Notes under the pieces: generated by a model
The model's input: the letters and a program-made list of their open reading frames with translations, nothing else
What the model was told of the DNA's origin: nothing
Databases searched by the model: none
Program-made: the position numbers and the translations under genes
Source: Flaccisagitta enflata
Lineage: Eukaryota; Chaetognatha; Sagittoidea; Aphragmophora
Assembly: GCA_965153355.1 (NCBI GenBank)
Contig: OZ231127.1
Span: forward strand, 58,156,001 to 58,220,000
Direction: 5' to 3'
DNA: 64,000 bases
In this document: piece after piece, positions 35,317 through 52,787 of the stretch
Numbering within the stretch: the stretch's first letter is position 1
How the letters are laid out: each line of letters starts with the position of its first letter

Positions 35317-35401
<85 letters not shown>
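35317..35401. repeat. (CT)n microsatellite
   Basis: CT array of about 84 bp. Confidence 0.97.
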
Positions 35402-35404
<3 letters not shown>

Positions 35405-35754
35405 AATTTTCTTGTCATTTTTAGCCCCGTTTCCTCATTCTTATTTTCTTTAGCCCTTGTGTCCACTGACGTGTGCACTCATTCATAATATCTCATCAGG
35501 GCTTTTCTGACAGTTGATTAATTGAGACATAACATTTGGATCGATAAAAGACGACGAATTTGACAAAGAGAAGGGACATGTTTTGAGAGATTTGGGTGGG
35601 AAACAACAAAACACAGGGAAGGTTAAACATGCATCGATAGAGATATAAAAAAGAGAACAGCCGAGCATGTCGTGATATTACATCTACATTCTACAACCTT
35701 CCCGCCTGTGAAGGTGTTAAGGAATGAAGAAATGAAGGAGATAATCATAACCTT

Positions 35755-36015
35755 TTGAATGAATGAATGAATGAATGAATGAATGAATGAATGAATGAAT
35801 GAATGAATGAATGAATGAATGAATGAATGAATGAGCGAATGTATGAATGTATGAATGTATGAATGAAATAATAAATTGATGAAATAATGAAATAATGAAA
35901 TAATGAAATAATGAAATAATGAAATAATGAAATAATGAAATAATGAACTAATGAAATAATGAAATAATGAAATAATGAAGTAATGAAATAATGAAATAAT
36001 GAAATAATGAATAAC
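35755..36015. repeat. (GAAT)n followed by 8-bp (GAAATAAT)n
   Basis: A clean tetranucleotide array (35756-35835) passes into GAATGTAT variants and then about fifteen 8-bp units. Confidence 0.93.
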
Positions 36016-36524
36016 TGATTGACTGATTGATACATTAATAAATTGATTGATTCAATGATTGAAGATAGAATTATGTCGAGGAATAGGGCGACGCCGAGGA
36101 CGATATATGCAAATTCAATTGATAAGCACTGTTAAAGATCGGGAAAAGCAGGACATGTTTCGCGCATCATTCTTCAAGATACGTTGACAACGAGTTACCT
36201 TGAGTGACATATCGCCATCATCGCTTCCATCGTCGTCATCAACGCCATCGTCGTCGTCGTCGTTCGGCCACATTATCCAGATTGAAAGGATGGCATCTAT
36301 CAAGCAAAGTTCTTCTTCCACTTCCTCCTCCACTTACTTCCATCTTGTCCTTTCTTTCTCGCGATTTGTCATCCGTCTCTCTCTTCTATCTTAGTCATTG
36401 TCCATTTCTGCGTCTGCCCTGTCTGTCTTGTTTGACTGTCTCTCTTTCCAGCTGTCTGTCTAGATTTTTCTGACGGTCCCTCTCTCGCTCACCCTGCCTC
36501 ATTTGTCCCGCTCATTGTCATCCT

Positions 36525-36838
<314 letters not shown>

Positions 36839-36839
36839 A

Positions 36840-37377
36840 AACAGAAAGCAACGAAGAGAAAACAGAAAACAGAATCTAATGCTGCAGTCTGGCGGTGGGT
36901 GGGCAAAATGTCTAGTATATTCGGATGGATGAGAGAATTGGTTATGTGTCGCTGTGAAACGAAAAACTGTAAACATTATAATTACATCTAACTGATAATC
37001 ATAAGTCACCAATGCTTCCCCCTTTCTTTTTAGTATCTTTTATGCCACTTTTTGTTACTTTACAAAATTTTCTTTTATAGGATTACCATAACAACGCTTC
37101 TATTTCATAACTAAACCGCTATCCAACGCGGAATCAATATCCATTGTTAAGACTTTAGTTAGTTGGCTTCATAAATTATGATTAAAAAAATTCACTTTTT
37201 GATGAATTGGAAACGATTATTTTTTCCCCTCAAAATACTCGCTCAAAAATACATAAATCGTAGTTAGCCTCTTTGTTTTAAGGCTGTCAGGAATTGTTGA
37301 CGTTGTCGTCTCACTGATTAATCATCATTTAGCCCAAAAAAGACCACCAGCGAAGAAGTAGACGAAGAGAGGAGCGG
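36840..37377. other. No gene recognised
   Basis: AT-rich unique-looking sequence. Confidence 0.5.
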
Positions 37378-37612
37378 GAGAGAGAGAGGATGAGGAGGAG
37401 AAGAAGAAGCAGGAAAAGAGAGGAAGAAGAGAAGAAGATAGAGAAGAAGAAGAAGAAGAAGAAGAAGAAGAAGAAGAAGAAGAAGAAGAAGAAGAAGAAG
37501 AAGAAGAAGAAGAAGAAGGAGAAGAAGGAGAAAAGAGGAAGAAGAAGAAGAAAAGAGGAAGAAGAAGAAGAAAAGAGGAAGAAAAAAGAGCAGAAGAAGA
37601 GAAAGAAAAGAA
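37378..37612. repeat. (GAA)n array
   Basis: GAA triplets, purest at 37440-37515, with GGA and AAA variants. Confidence 0.95.
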
Positions 37613-37619
37613 GAACAGG

Positions 37620-38450
37620 GTCGTTTTAACACAATTATTTTCCCGATAGACCATTTCTCCAAGGCAGAATATCAAATAATTCAATGAATATTACTCGCTG
37701 TTGATTCATTCAGAGCATAAAAAAAAGAAAGAAACGAAAAACAATTATCACTTGTGTGCTTTTTGTATACGATTAAATTATTTTCATTTTTTTCTGATTA
37801 ATGATGCGTAATTGACAACCAATTCAATCTCGATCATCATTAATTTTGTCAAGTTTTTTAATTAATTGTGATCAGCTTTAATCAATAAGCTAAGTATCTG
37901 ACCTCGCGCCGCTGTGGTTGTTTCTTTTTTTATCTATTTAACTATCTATTACTTTTTTTTCAATTAAGAAACTACTGTCCAGTTTGCACGGTGGTCTAAC
38001 TCATACACAACTTCTATTTCTTGTCTTGTCCTTGCCTTTTTGAACCATATCGATGGGGAAAAGTGGTAAAGGGCAAAACAGTCAAACACATTACCATTCA
38101 ATATTTCGCTATGTAGTAACCAACTGTTATAATCAAATACTTGCTTGTCATGAAATTGCCATTACTGAAGGATCCGTAAAACAGCTTCAATCTATTGTTT
38201 CTCATTAATCAGATTAAGCAAAGAGGCGGGGGAGAAGACGGCTTTACTCCATTTCTTTTTTCTTCTTCTTCTTCTCTGTTTCTTTATTTCCTCTTTTTAT
38301 ATGGTGCAGAGAAAATCGGACCATTAAGTGGAGTTTATCTTTTCTCCTGCCTTGAGCCTTGAGTCCGATTAAACAAGTTTGGACGATTCAATCACGGGTC
38401 ACCCGTTCTTGGTCATTAGTCATCCCCTGTCTCCTATCCTCGCAACAAGG
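37620..38450. other. No gene recognised
   Basis: AT-rich sequence without a supported frame or nameable repeat. Confidence 0.5.
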
Positions 38451-38451
38451 C

Positions 38452-38609
<158 letters not shown>

Positions 38610-38639
38610 TGACTGAATGACAGACAGACCGATAGTGAG

Positions 38640-39866
38640 AAAATCTGACAGACGGACAGATTGAATTACAAGCATGGTAGAACTTGTGCTCAGACAGTGG
38701 TAGAAGGAGAGACGCTTTGGGCTTGAGAGAAACAGACAGACAGACAAATGGAGAGACAGAGCTCGAGAGAAGAGAAGAAAGCAAGACTTTTGGACAAATG
38801 GCGTCCACTTATCTTCATTCAGGATCACAGCTCGCCTTCTAAGAACGGCACCTAATTCAAATACAACGCGACTGAGAGTCAGATACGAATTGGGGACGGC
38901 GACGTTAGCAACGGAACACAATTTAGGGCTTCGAGGTTTACGCCTGACCAAAAAAGAGAGAGAGAAAGATACTTTAGTGTACAAGTGTTGGTGTACGTGA
39001 TGAAATAGGGGCAGGTAGAGGGAGCAGGGGTGTGGATGGGGGGAATTTGTCGTAAGTCAAAGGTGTAAGGGGTTTGGAAAGTAAACATTAAAATGGTAAT
39101 AAAGTATATGGATGTCATGATAGCATCCACGCATAGTTCTATCTAAATCGTTAACTCGCCGGCCAAAAACCAAGTTCAGTTTTCTCAGTCATTGTTTCCA
39201 TTTTTCATCCCACACGTTTTTAAGGATTTGATGGTCTCAGAAAAAGAAAATCTTTGAAGAGATGAAAATCTTCCGAGCTTTGGCCCGTTTGATTCCATTT
39301 TCCCATTCTTCAAGTTTTCCTTCCAGATTTTTCAAGCCGTGATTCATGACCACATTTCATTTCACTTTCAGAAAATGAAAACACACATTTCTTGGAAATC
39401 CTTCTTCTTCTACCCCATTGACCCCATTGGCCATTCATTCTGTGGCGGAAGTGCCGTTGAACCATTTCGTTCCTTCTACTTTCTAAGCCTTCCATCACTC
39501 ACCTTTTATCCCAGCACAAACCCACCCCTCATTAGTCATTACCCCCTTCCATATTCAATCCATCTTCCCCCCCCCCCCCCGCCATCCCCCATTACCCATC
39601 TCCCATCATCCCATTTGTTTCCCCCCATCTCCTGGAAGAAAGTCTGCTCGTAGTAGGGTTTATAAAAGTCCTTAAATCGTCTTCATGATAAAAGACGCGC
39701 TCGCTGGATCGTGGCCCGATTCGAGATCGAGGGCCGTTTTCACATTGTTTGTTACTCGGGATTTGGAAACCTTTTTGACCGGGAATCTCTTTAACCCTTT
39801 CTTTCCCTTGACCTCCACACCCAACGCAACGTCCATCCTCACACGCACGCCACGTTGGTCTCGCTC
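38640..39866. other. No gene recognised
   Basis: Unique-looking sequence with a C12 run at about 39569. Frames of up to about 100 residues have no domain. Confidence 0.5.
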
Positions 39867-40279
<413 letters not shown>

Positions 40280-40284
40280 TTTTC

Positions 40285-40477
40285 AGTCGCGGACACGGAC
40301 CTTGCCGGACCTTGCGCGGACACGGACCTTGCCGGACCTTGCGCGGACACGGACCTTGCCGTGTCGGTCGGTAGGTCGGTGCGTCGGTACGAAATATCTT
40401 TTAAATTGCGAGCGGTTTTTGCATAACTGCTCCTGCCCAATCGTCCGCGACTGGATTGCCGTGTATCCGGCCCCGTT
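40285..40477 (+). mobile_element. AGTCGCG-family element with internal triplication
   Basis: 5' AGTCGCGGACACGGACC; the 31-bp block 'gcggacacggaccttgccgg' plus 'accttgc' occurs about three times. Then GGTCGGTAGGTCGG, 'ctgctcctgcc', GTCCGCGACT, 'ccgtgtatccggcc' and CCGTT. Same subfamily as the copy at 12344. Confidence 0.75.
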
Positions 40478-40904
40478 TCTTTCTCTCTCTCTTATTCTCC
40501 CTCTTTCTTTCTGTTCGTGCATCGTTCATCATTCCTTTCCCTCGCGCATCCTCAAGCCTTATGTTGAGTCCGTTAGTCTATGGAAGTTGTGAAGATATTT
40601 CAGTTTTCACGTGCGCCAAACCACGTACATAAGAGGTCACGCTTTTCCGCATGTCAGTTGTTCGGTCATGCATTTTCCGGGCGCATGTGTTGGCCTAGTT
40701 GTCTTTGTTTCTTTAAACCTGTAACTCGCGACTCGATTATCGGATCTCAAACTTATTCCTATGCAATAAGAGCAGTATTCTATTGGTTGAATTAAATGGC
40801 CAGCAGTATATCCCTCATAATGGGAGCCTAATGGACAATGCCCGATTCCAGGCACCCTCGTGCTCCGCCCCATCCCATCACTACACCACGTGTATCTTTT
40901 TGAC

Positions 40905-41052
40905 GCCGCCATTTTGCCACCATCCTTTTGCCACCATCCTTTAACACCTATCTTTTTACCGCCATCCTTTTACCTCCTCCCTTTTACCACCACCCTTTTA
41001 CCACCACCCTTTTACCACCACCCTTTTACCACCACCCTTTTACCGCCACCCC
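40905..41052. repeat. 14-bp minisatellite
   Basis: About ten units of 'caccacccttttac' type. Confidence 0.9.
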
Positions 41053-41189
41053 CATCTTGAACAGTTTCTTCCCCCATTTTTTTTCATGATGCTTCGGAAT
41101 CGGCCTCTTTTAACCCTGGTTGGTGCAAAACGCGCCTCATTTCTTATCCTCGATTTCTTATTGCCAAGTTGGCGGCGGCAGCGGGGGAG

Positions 41190-41192
<3 letters not shown>

Positions 41193-41233
<41 letters not shown>
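41193..41233. repeat. (GA)n microsatellite
   Basis: Short GA array of about 40 bp. Confidence 0.95.
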
Positions 41234-41235
<2 letters not shown>

Positions 41236-41357
41236 TGATAAATAGTTGGAAAGCGGTTCAAGTTCAAAATGTTATCGAAACCTCATTTCTAAGCTCGAGA
41301 CTTTGTGTTTTTGTGGCCTCTTCTTTGCACGTTGTTTTTTCCACTCTTCTCCCATTT

Positions 41358-42210
41358 TCTTCTTCTTCTTCTTCTTCTTCTTCTTCTTCTTCTTCTTCTT
41401 CTTCTTCTTCTTCTTCTTCTTCTTCCTCTTCCTCTTCCTCTTCTTCTTCTTCTTCCTCTTTCTTTTATTTCTTCTTCTTCTTCTCCTTCTTCTTCTTCTT
41501 CTTCTTCTTCTTCTTCTTCTTCTTCTTCTTCTTCTTCTTCTTCTTCTTCTTCTTCTTTTTTTTTTTTTTTTTTTCTTCTTCTTCTTCTTCTTCTTCTTCT
41601 TCTTCTTCTTCTTCTTCTTCTTCTTCTTCTTCTTCTTCTTCTTCTTCTTCTTCTTCTTCTTCTTCTTCTTCTTCTTCTTCTTCATCTTCTTCTTCTTTCT
41701 TCTATTTCTTCTTCTTCTTTTTCTTCTTCTTCTTCTTCTTCTTCTTCTTCTTCTTCTTCTTCTTCTTCTTCTTCTTCTTCTTCTTCTTCTTCTTCTTTTT
41801 CTTTTTCTTTTTCTTTTTTCATTTTTTTCTCTTTTTCTCTTTTTCTCTTTTTCTTTGTCTTTTTCTTCTTCTTCTTCTTCTTCTTCTTCTTCTTCTTCTT
41901 CTTCTTCTTCTTCTTCTTCTTCTTCTTCTTCTTCTTCTTCTTCTTCTTCTTCTTCTTCTTCTTCTTCTTCTTCTTCTTCTTCTTCTTCTTCTTTTTCTTC
42001 TTCTCCTTTTTCTTCCTCTTCTTTTTTTCTCTTCTTCTTCTTCTTCTTCTTCTTCTTCTTCTTCTTCTTCTTCTTCTTCTTCTTCTTCTTCTTCTTTTTC
42101 TTCTTCTTCTTCCTCTTCTTCATCTTCTCTTTCTTTCTTCTATTTCTTCTTCTTCTTCTTCTTCTTCTTCTTCTTCTTCTTCTTCTTCTTCTTCTTCTTT
42201 TTCTTCTTCT

Positions 42211-42244
<34 letters not shown>

Positions 42245-42462
42245 TTTCTTTTTTCTTTTTTTTCTCTTTTTCTCTTTTTCTCTTTTTCTTCTTTTTCTTC
42301 TTCTTCTTCTTCTTCTTCTTCTTCTTGTTCTTCTTCTTCTTCTTCTTCTTCTTCTTCTTCTTCTTCTTCTTCTTCTTCTTCTTCTTCTTCTTCTTCTTCT
42401 CCTTCTTCTTCTTATTCTTCTTTTTCTCCTTCTTCTGCTGCCTTTGCTTCTTCTTCTTACTT
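41358..42462. repeat. (TTC)n array of about 1.1 kb
   Basis: The longest array in the window, near-pure TTC with a T-run at 41555-41573 and two TTTTTC patches (about 41790-41870, 42240-42295). The two halves (41700-41870 and 42130-42295) share the order TTTCTTCTATTTC, TTC array, TTTTTC, TTTTTCTC, suggesting an internal duplication of about 430 bp. All long frames here are artefacts. Confidence 0.97.
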
Positions 42463-42479
42463 CCTCCCTTATTTTGTTT

Positions 42480-42990
42480 TCCTGAGTCTTCCATCAAATG
42501 AAATTTAGTGCCACATTTCCTGATTTATCAAAGGTAAATAAAACAAGATGCTCCTCACAATCCTTTGTCCCCTCATTCGGTGCAGGTTGTTGTCTTATCC
42601 ATCCATTACACAACACCTTTCCCCGTTCATTCTTTTTTGCTATATGTTGAAACTTCTGCCTCACTTTCTCGCAGCCCGAGTCATCTATCTCGACCAATGT
42701 TTTAACGGCCGCTGTAAAGAGAGAAGATTTTAAACGCTTGGTCTTATCTTTATATTAGGATTTTAGCAAAGACTGAATGGACATTGAGTTAGTCTCTAAT
42801 GCAAACTTCACTTCTCTTTCGCCATTCACCTTTCATTGTACCATAAACCTTCATGTTTTTGTCCTCTAGGCCAGAGGCCAATGTAGAAGACAATTTAAGA
42901 AATAATCGTGTCAATGTAAGAAATATCGGCCATTTCTTTGTCACAAATAGTTGATACCATGCATTAAATGTCTTAATGGTACCGTAAGAT
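42480..42990. other. No gene recognised
   Basis: Unique-looking AT-rich sequence between the TTC array and a MITE. Confidence 0.5.
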
Positions 42991-42993
42991 ATA

Positions 42994-43570
42994 CTGGGTG
43001 TTTCACGCGTTTTGAGGTATTCTAAAACGACATATCTCTGCTTCTAGTAACTTTTTTTGACTTCTGAAAAAAGATCTAGAAAGATCAAGATCTGCAGATT
43101 TCACACGTAAAATCTCATGATATTGCGATAATTTTTGAAGCGACCATGTACATTTGAAGTAGAATAATGATTTCAGACTCTGCTATTTTTTTTCTTTTCT
43201 ATCAATGGTACAAAACCATTCATCTTTGAAAATATGATGTTTTTACATTTTGTATTTTACATTTTAAAAAATACATGATTAAAGCGTTAAAGGAATAAAA
43301 CCAGGTTCTGTAGCTAATGATAACAAATTTTTGGTGATTGAGTTTTGTATCATTGAAAAATTTTATGAAAATTTTATGACAGGCACTCTGAAATCACATA
43401 CAGACTTCAAAACCATACAGTTGCTTCAAAAATCAACCTAACAGCATGAAATTTTGCATGCAAAAACTGCAGATCATGATCTTTCTAGATCTTTTTTCAC
43501 AAGTTAAAAAAAAATACTAAGAGCAGAGATATGTCGTTTTAAAATACCTCAAAACGCATGAAACACCCTG
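42994..43570. mobile_element. TA-flanked element with TIRs of about 110-170 bp, 577 bp
   Basis: The right terminus read inward is CAGGGTGTTTCATGCGTTTT; the left is the same with CTGGGTG and one further change. Similarity continues through 'aaaacgacatatctctgc' and 'aaaaaagatctagaaagatc'. TA is on each side (42992-42993, 43571-43572). The terminus is mariner-like; no transposase. Confidence 0.85.
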
Positions 43571-43654
43571 TATAAGTAAATGCCTTTAAGGAATTTCAGA
43601 AGAAAAAAAACATATATTAGGTGTGTATGCATGTGTATGTCAGGTGTGTATGCA

Positions 43655-44010
43655 TGTGTATGGCAAGTGATGCAACATCCCTCACTATACTCAAATTGAA
43701 ATAGATGAAATAGGGCCTTGTGAATCTTCAATTAAAGAGAATCTGAAAAACATTTTTCTTGATTCAATCCTAAGAAAAAATTGCTAACCAATGGTAGCAA
43801 AGAGCAAATGATGGTTACCTGTGTAACTAAAATTCAACGATCCATCTGAGGGTAACACTGTTAAGAAACCATGCCCCAAGAGGATAGAATCGAGGTCAAG
43901 CTGTATGCAACCGCGGAACATTCTGATCCAAGTAAATGAAGTGACATCCCTCACGATACCGTGTATAGTATAAAGAACCCTCACTTACTAGTTTTCCATA
44001 AAACGGTATT
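43655..44010. repeat. Diverged copies of the 'ATCCCTCAC' dispersed repeat
   Basis: 'caacatccctcactatactc' with 'gggccttgtgaatcttcaat', and 'agtgacatccctcacgatac' with 'aaccctcacttactagtttt', align block by block with the copies at 30022 and 57410. Confidence 0.5.
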
Positions 44011-44335
44011 TAAATTGTAATGGAAGCTTACACTATATGAATGTGCAATGTTTTTTCAAGATTTGAAGATTCGAGATTCAAGTTTTGAATAATTGAATGA
44101 GATTTACATGGGATAAATTGTTGCACTTTCCATATATGAACTTTCCACAGCTTTGCCAATTCATGTACATTTTTCCCCAAGAATGAATTGTTTTACTCAC
44201 TGTTCTAAATCTAAAAAGAAGGCAAAAAAGTTTGAGTAGTGAGAAAGAAAACCTTATACAAAGAAGAGTTGTTTATTTGTCTAAAGAACTCATTTAATAG
44301 CGCGGCAACAACACATAATGGCAACACCATTAAGA

Positions 44336-44336
<1 letters not shown>

Positions 44337-44430
<94 letters not shown>

Positions 44431-44646
44431 CTCTTTTTTTTTAATTCAAAACGCTTGCAGCATTTTTTGTTAGTTGTTATAGGCGTACAGCGTTGAATAG
44501 AGCGACTGAATGAGAATAAAAGAGTTGAACGCACATAAACACTATTTTTCGGTTTCTAGGTGCCCCGGATAGACAGACAAGCGCAATGAGGACAACGGCC
44601 TCTTTCTCTCCTCTTTCGTTTCTTTTTCTCTTTTCTTTCTTACCTC

Positions 44647-44727
<81 letters not shown>
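44337..44727. repeat. Two (CT)n arrays
   Basis: CT at 44337-44428 and 44649-44727. Confidence 0.97.
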
Positions 44728-44729
<2 letters not shown>

Positions 44730-45040
44730 TTTCCTGTTTGAAGGAAATTTCGTAATAAATCAGAAAGGCGAGAAGCTATATTTGAAAAGGAGGAAGGAGA
44801 GCCAAGGGGGAGAAAAAAAAGGAAAAGAATATTGTCAACTGAAAGGATCTCCGTCTCTGTCCTTCACTGTCATTCTGTCTATGTCTCTATCAGTCTGTGT
44901 TTGTATCTATCATTATCTGATTTTGTCGCGTTTCTTTCTCTGTCTTTGGTTCCACGTTTGTCTCTTTCTCTTTTACTGTCTCACTGTCTTTATGTCCTTA
45001 TGAATTATGTCTGTTTAGATATTTGTTTGTCTGTTCTTGT

Positions 45041-47682
<2,642 letters not shown>

Positions 47683-48030
47683 TTGTTGTTGGTGGTTTTG
47701 TTGGTGGTTTTGTTATCAATTGAGTGTTTTTGATAGTGCGTTCATTGATTTTTTCTATCAGTCTTTCTTAAAATAAGGATATATAGAAAAAACTGAGGGC
47801 GGAGCTAAATGACGAGAAAGGATGGAGCTGAGACGATCATGAAATGAGCCAAAAATAAGATCCTCATATATTCATGCCCTTTTTTCAAAGATTCTTGTTC
47901 ATCTTTTTTGCTTTTTCTTCACGTGATACATGATACGTGTCGTGATACGTACTAGAATACCGCCTCTTTATGTTGAGGCGCGAACACACTTCCGTCAGCC
48001 GATAACCGAATAAGTCGACCAATTGCGCGT

Positions 48031-48957
<927 letters not shown>

Positions 48958-49120
48958 TTCTTCCCTTCTTTTCAGTTTTGCCCGCGGGTCCGCGTTTGTA
49001 TGTCACGCATCATAAATTCCCCGTCGTTCCATCGCACCATATTTCTACTCTCTCATTTTGTCATTGATATTCAGCCGATATTCAGTGGCAGATCGCCTTT
49101 TAAAAAACTCCATCTTACAC

Positions 49121-49226
49121 TCCCTCTCTCTGTCTGTCTCTGTCTGTCTGTCTGTCTGTCTGTCTGACTTTCTGTCTGTCTCTGTCTCTGTCTCTGTCTC
49201 TCTCTGTCTCTCTCTCTCTCTGTCTA

Positions 49227-49316
<90 letters not shown>
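49121..49316. repeat. GTCT/CT compound microsatellite
   Basis: CTGTCTGT-type start passing into a CT array (about 49221-49315). Confidence 0.97.
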
Positions 49317-50154
<838 letters not shown>

Positions 50155-50376
50155 CTGCTGGACATCTAGGTATAAGTTCTCAATCAGACCCCCCTCGTCC
50201 TTCCCATCTATCCACTAGCCATCAAAAATCAGATGTAGTTTGATGAGAGATGATGAGTGCGAGACGTGAGCAATTATTCCCGTCTCATGAAAGGAAAGGC
50301 ATTAAAAAATAAAGTACATTCTCGTGCCAAATATATCTTTTCATCTTGGCGTTTAATTGTCGCCGTAATAACTGAA

Positions 50377-50379
<3 letters not shown>

Positions 50380-50445
<66 letters not shown>

Positions 50446-50446
50446 T
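50380..50446. repeat. (GA)n microsatellite
   Basis: GA array of about 65 bp. Confidence 0.97.
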
Positions 50447-50879
50447 GGTCTTTAGCGATAATTTCTGTCTGCCTAGTGAGTTGGCGCCGTTTGATATGGG
50501 ACCGATTTCATTTTTAAAAGCAATCTTCATCTCATTTTAGTTTCATATTTTACATCACATCTCGCAAAAACAAAACAAGAAAAAAAGTAGAATGAATCAT
50601 CTTTAATGATGTCATAAAACAATAAGAATAAAAAAGAAAGAACAGGAAGAAGAGGGAAAAAGAAAGACGATTAAAAAAACAATGTTACGCAAAAATCTTC
50701 TTTTGAACCGCGTTACATGAGTCCCATTTGAATGTTATTTACACTTTTCATAAAAGCGAAGTGAAAAATTAATATTCAAATTCATTTCTTGGCTGATTGC
50801 CTTCCCTATTTATTACTTTTCTTTCCTTGTCCCCTTCTTTTTTTGCCATATAGTTTGCTTTCTTTTCTATTTCTCTCTT

Positions 50880-50913
50880 TCTTCTCTCTATTTTCTTTCT
50901 TTCTTTCTTTCTC

Positions 50914-50977
<64 letters not shown>

Positions 50978-50997
50978 TCGTTCGTTCTTTCTTTTTT

Positions 50998-51089
<92 letters not shown>

Positions 51090-51151
51090 TCTTTCTTTCT
51101 TTCTCTTCCCTTCTTTCTCTTTCTTTCTTTCGTTCTTTCTCTTTCTTTCGT

Positions 51152-51233
<82 letters not shown>

Positions 51234-51300
51234 GTTCTTTCTTCCTCTCTTGCATTTTTGCTTTCTTGCATTTTTGCTTTCTTGCTTTCTTTCTCACTTC
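50880..51300. repeat. (TTTC)n array with embedded (TTGC)n
   Basis: TTTC tetranucleotides interrupted by about nine TTGC units at 51052-51088, where T-to-G changes have been propagated as a block. Confidence 0.96.
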
Positions 51301-52009
51301 CTTCTTCCTTCCTTTCTTCTTTTCCTCCTGCCTCGATCTTTCTTTGTTTCTCTTGTTCTTCATCTGTTCACGTTCACTGTCAAGACTCAAGTGCTTTTTT
51401 CTTACCGCGTGTTGACACGATCCCATCTTTCCAGTCTTTTGTTCATTTGTTTATTTCTTCCACCTTTCATTCCTTTTCTTCTTTTTTCCTTTCATTTCTT
51501 CTTCCAGTCAAGTGCTCTCTGTCGGGCTTTGATGACACCTCTTTGTTTCATATTTCCCGTATCTCTTCCCCCCCCCCCCCCATACCTCCTCTATCTGCCC
51601 TATCTCCACCCCCTTCATTTTCATCGCCTCCCCCTTTCTTTCCCCCGCATCTCATCCTGTCATCTTAACTCATCTTCCGTCCCTTTTTCTCACTTCCCTA
51701 CCTCTGTTTTCTCCTTTCCAGCTTCTGTTTACTGCCTACCCTGCCCCCCTCCCTTCTCTTCTTTTCCACTTTTCGAACCCTCCCTTCACCTTCTCCCACG
51801 CTCTTTTTCCCTCCTCCTCCTCATCCTCCTCCTCATTCTCCTCCTCCCAACGCGCCTTTTTTTATCCTCGGATATTGCAAATATAGCGTCCTTCCATTTT
51901 TCCTTGGTGTTTGAAATTGGATTTCTATTCCCTTCTATTAAATCCTTTGTATCCTCTCATTTGCATATCTATGATCATCGTTGATAGAGCTCTGCGGGAT
52001 ATAAGGGGA

Positions 52010-52014
<5 letters not shown>
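51301..52014. other. Pyrimidine-rich, no gene
   Basis: Strongly C/T-biased sequence including a C13 run at about 51569. Long frames reflect composition. Confidence 0.5.
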
Positions 52015-52066
<52 letters not shown>

Positions 52067-52080
52067 CAGACAGACAGAAT
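52015..52080. repeat. (GA)n with GACA tail
   Basis: Short compound array. Confidence 0.95.
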
Positions 52081-52621
52081 GACAGACAAACAGACAGACA
52101 AATAGACATTTATCAGAGGTGGGTAAGGGTAGAAAAAAACAATGAGACAGACTGACAAAGAAAAATATGACATTAAGCAAAACTGGTTGCACCCCAGCTA
52201 TACAGTAAATCAACCTGCCGCGATACTCCTCCACCTAACCATCCTTTTCGACTACATGGTTGTGCTAGTTGCTGGTGACGGTGGTGTTGAATGTTGATGA
52301 GCTGAGGTATTAAGTTGGTGGGTATGGGTGATGGAAATGATGGTGGTGGGTATGATTTATGGTTCAGTGTTGCTGAGCAATGACGGTGTTGAAGTGAAGT
52401 GTTGTAGAGAGAGGATAGGCAATCAGTTATTTTTCCTCTTTTTTTTTTATTGAAGACGGGCGATAAAAGTTTCATCGTGACACATTTTATGCGGCAATTT
52501 TTCCTAGATGCCACTTTATTTTATGTCACGCCTATTATTCTTCTCGTTTTTTCCCTTCGGTTTTTTTTTACTCGTCTCTTCTCCTCTTGCTCGCGTTTCA
52601 TCGTTTTCTTCTCTCTTTTTT
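52081..52621. other. No gene recognised
   Basis: GGTGTTGAATG-type degenerate G/T-rich repeats at 52260-52400 and otherwise unique sequence. Confidence 0.45.
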
Positions 52622-52787
52622 AGTCGCGGACTAGCGACTCTATAAGAGGCTTTGTCCGTCCGTCCGTCCATCCGTCCGTTGGTCGGTCCGTCGGTCCGTC
52701 ACGCTCAAGTCGAAAAGTGGTAAAACACGCATTTCCGCCCCTGCCCACCCGTCCGCGACTGGTATTGGCCGTGTATCCGGCCTTGTT
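52622..52787 (+). mobile_element. AGTCGCG-family element, complete reference copy
   Basis: T6 then AGTCGCGGACTAGCGACT, 'ctctataagaggctttgtcc', GTCC/GGTC repeats, 'cacgctcaagtcgaaaagtg', 'cgcatttccgcccctgccca', 'cccGTCCGCGACT', the terminal hairpin GGCCGTGTATCCGGCC and TTGTT followed by T6. At 166 bp this is the cleanest complete member and a good query for the family. Confidence 0.85.

Noticed and set aside
41169-42508. Frames of up to 438 codons
   Set aside because: Translations of the 1.1-kb TTC array; no complex sequence.
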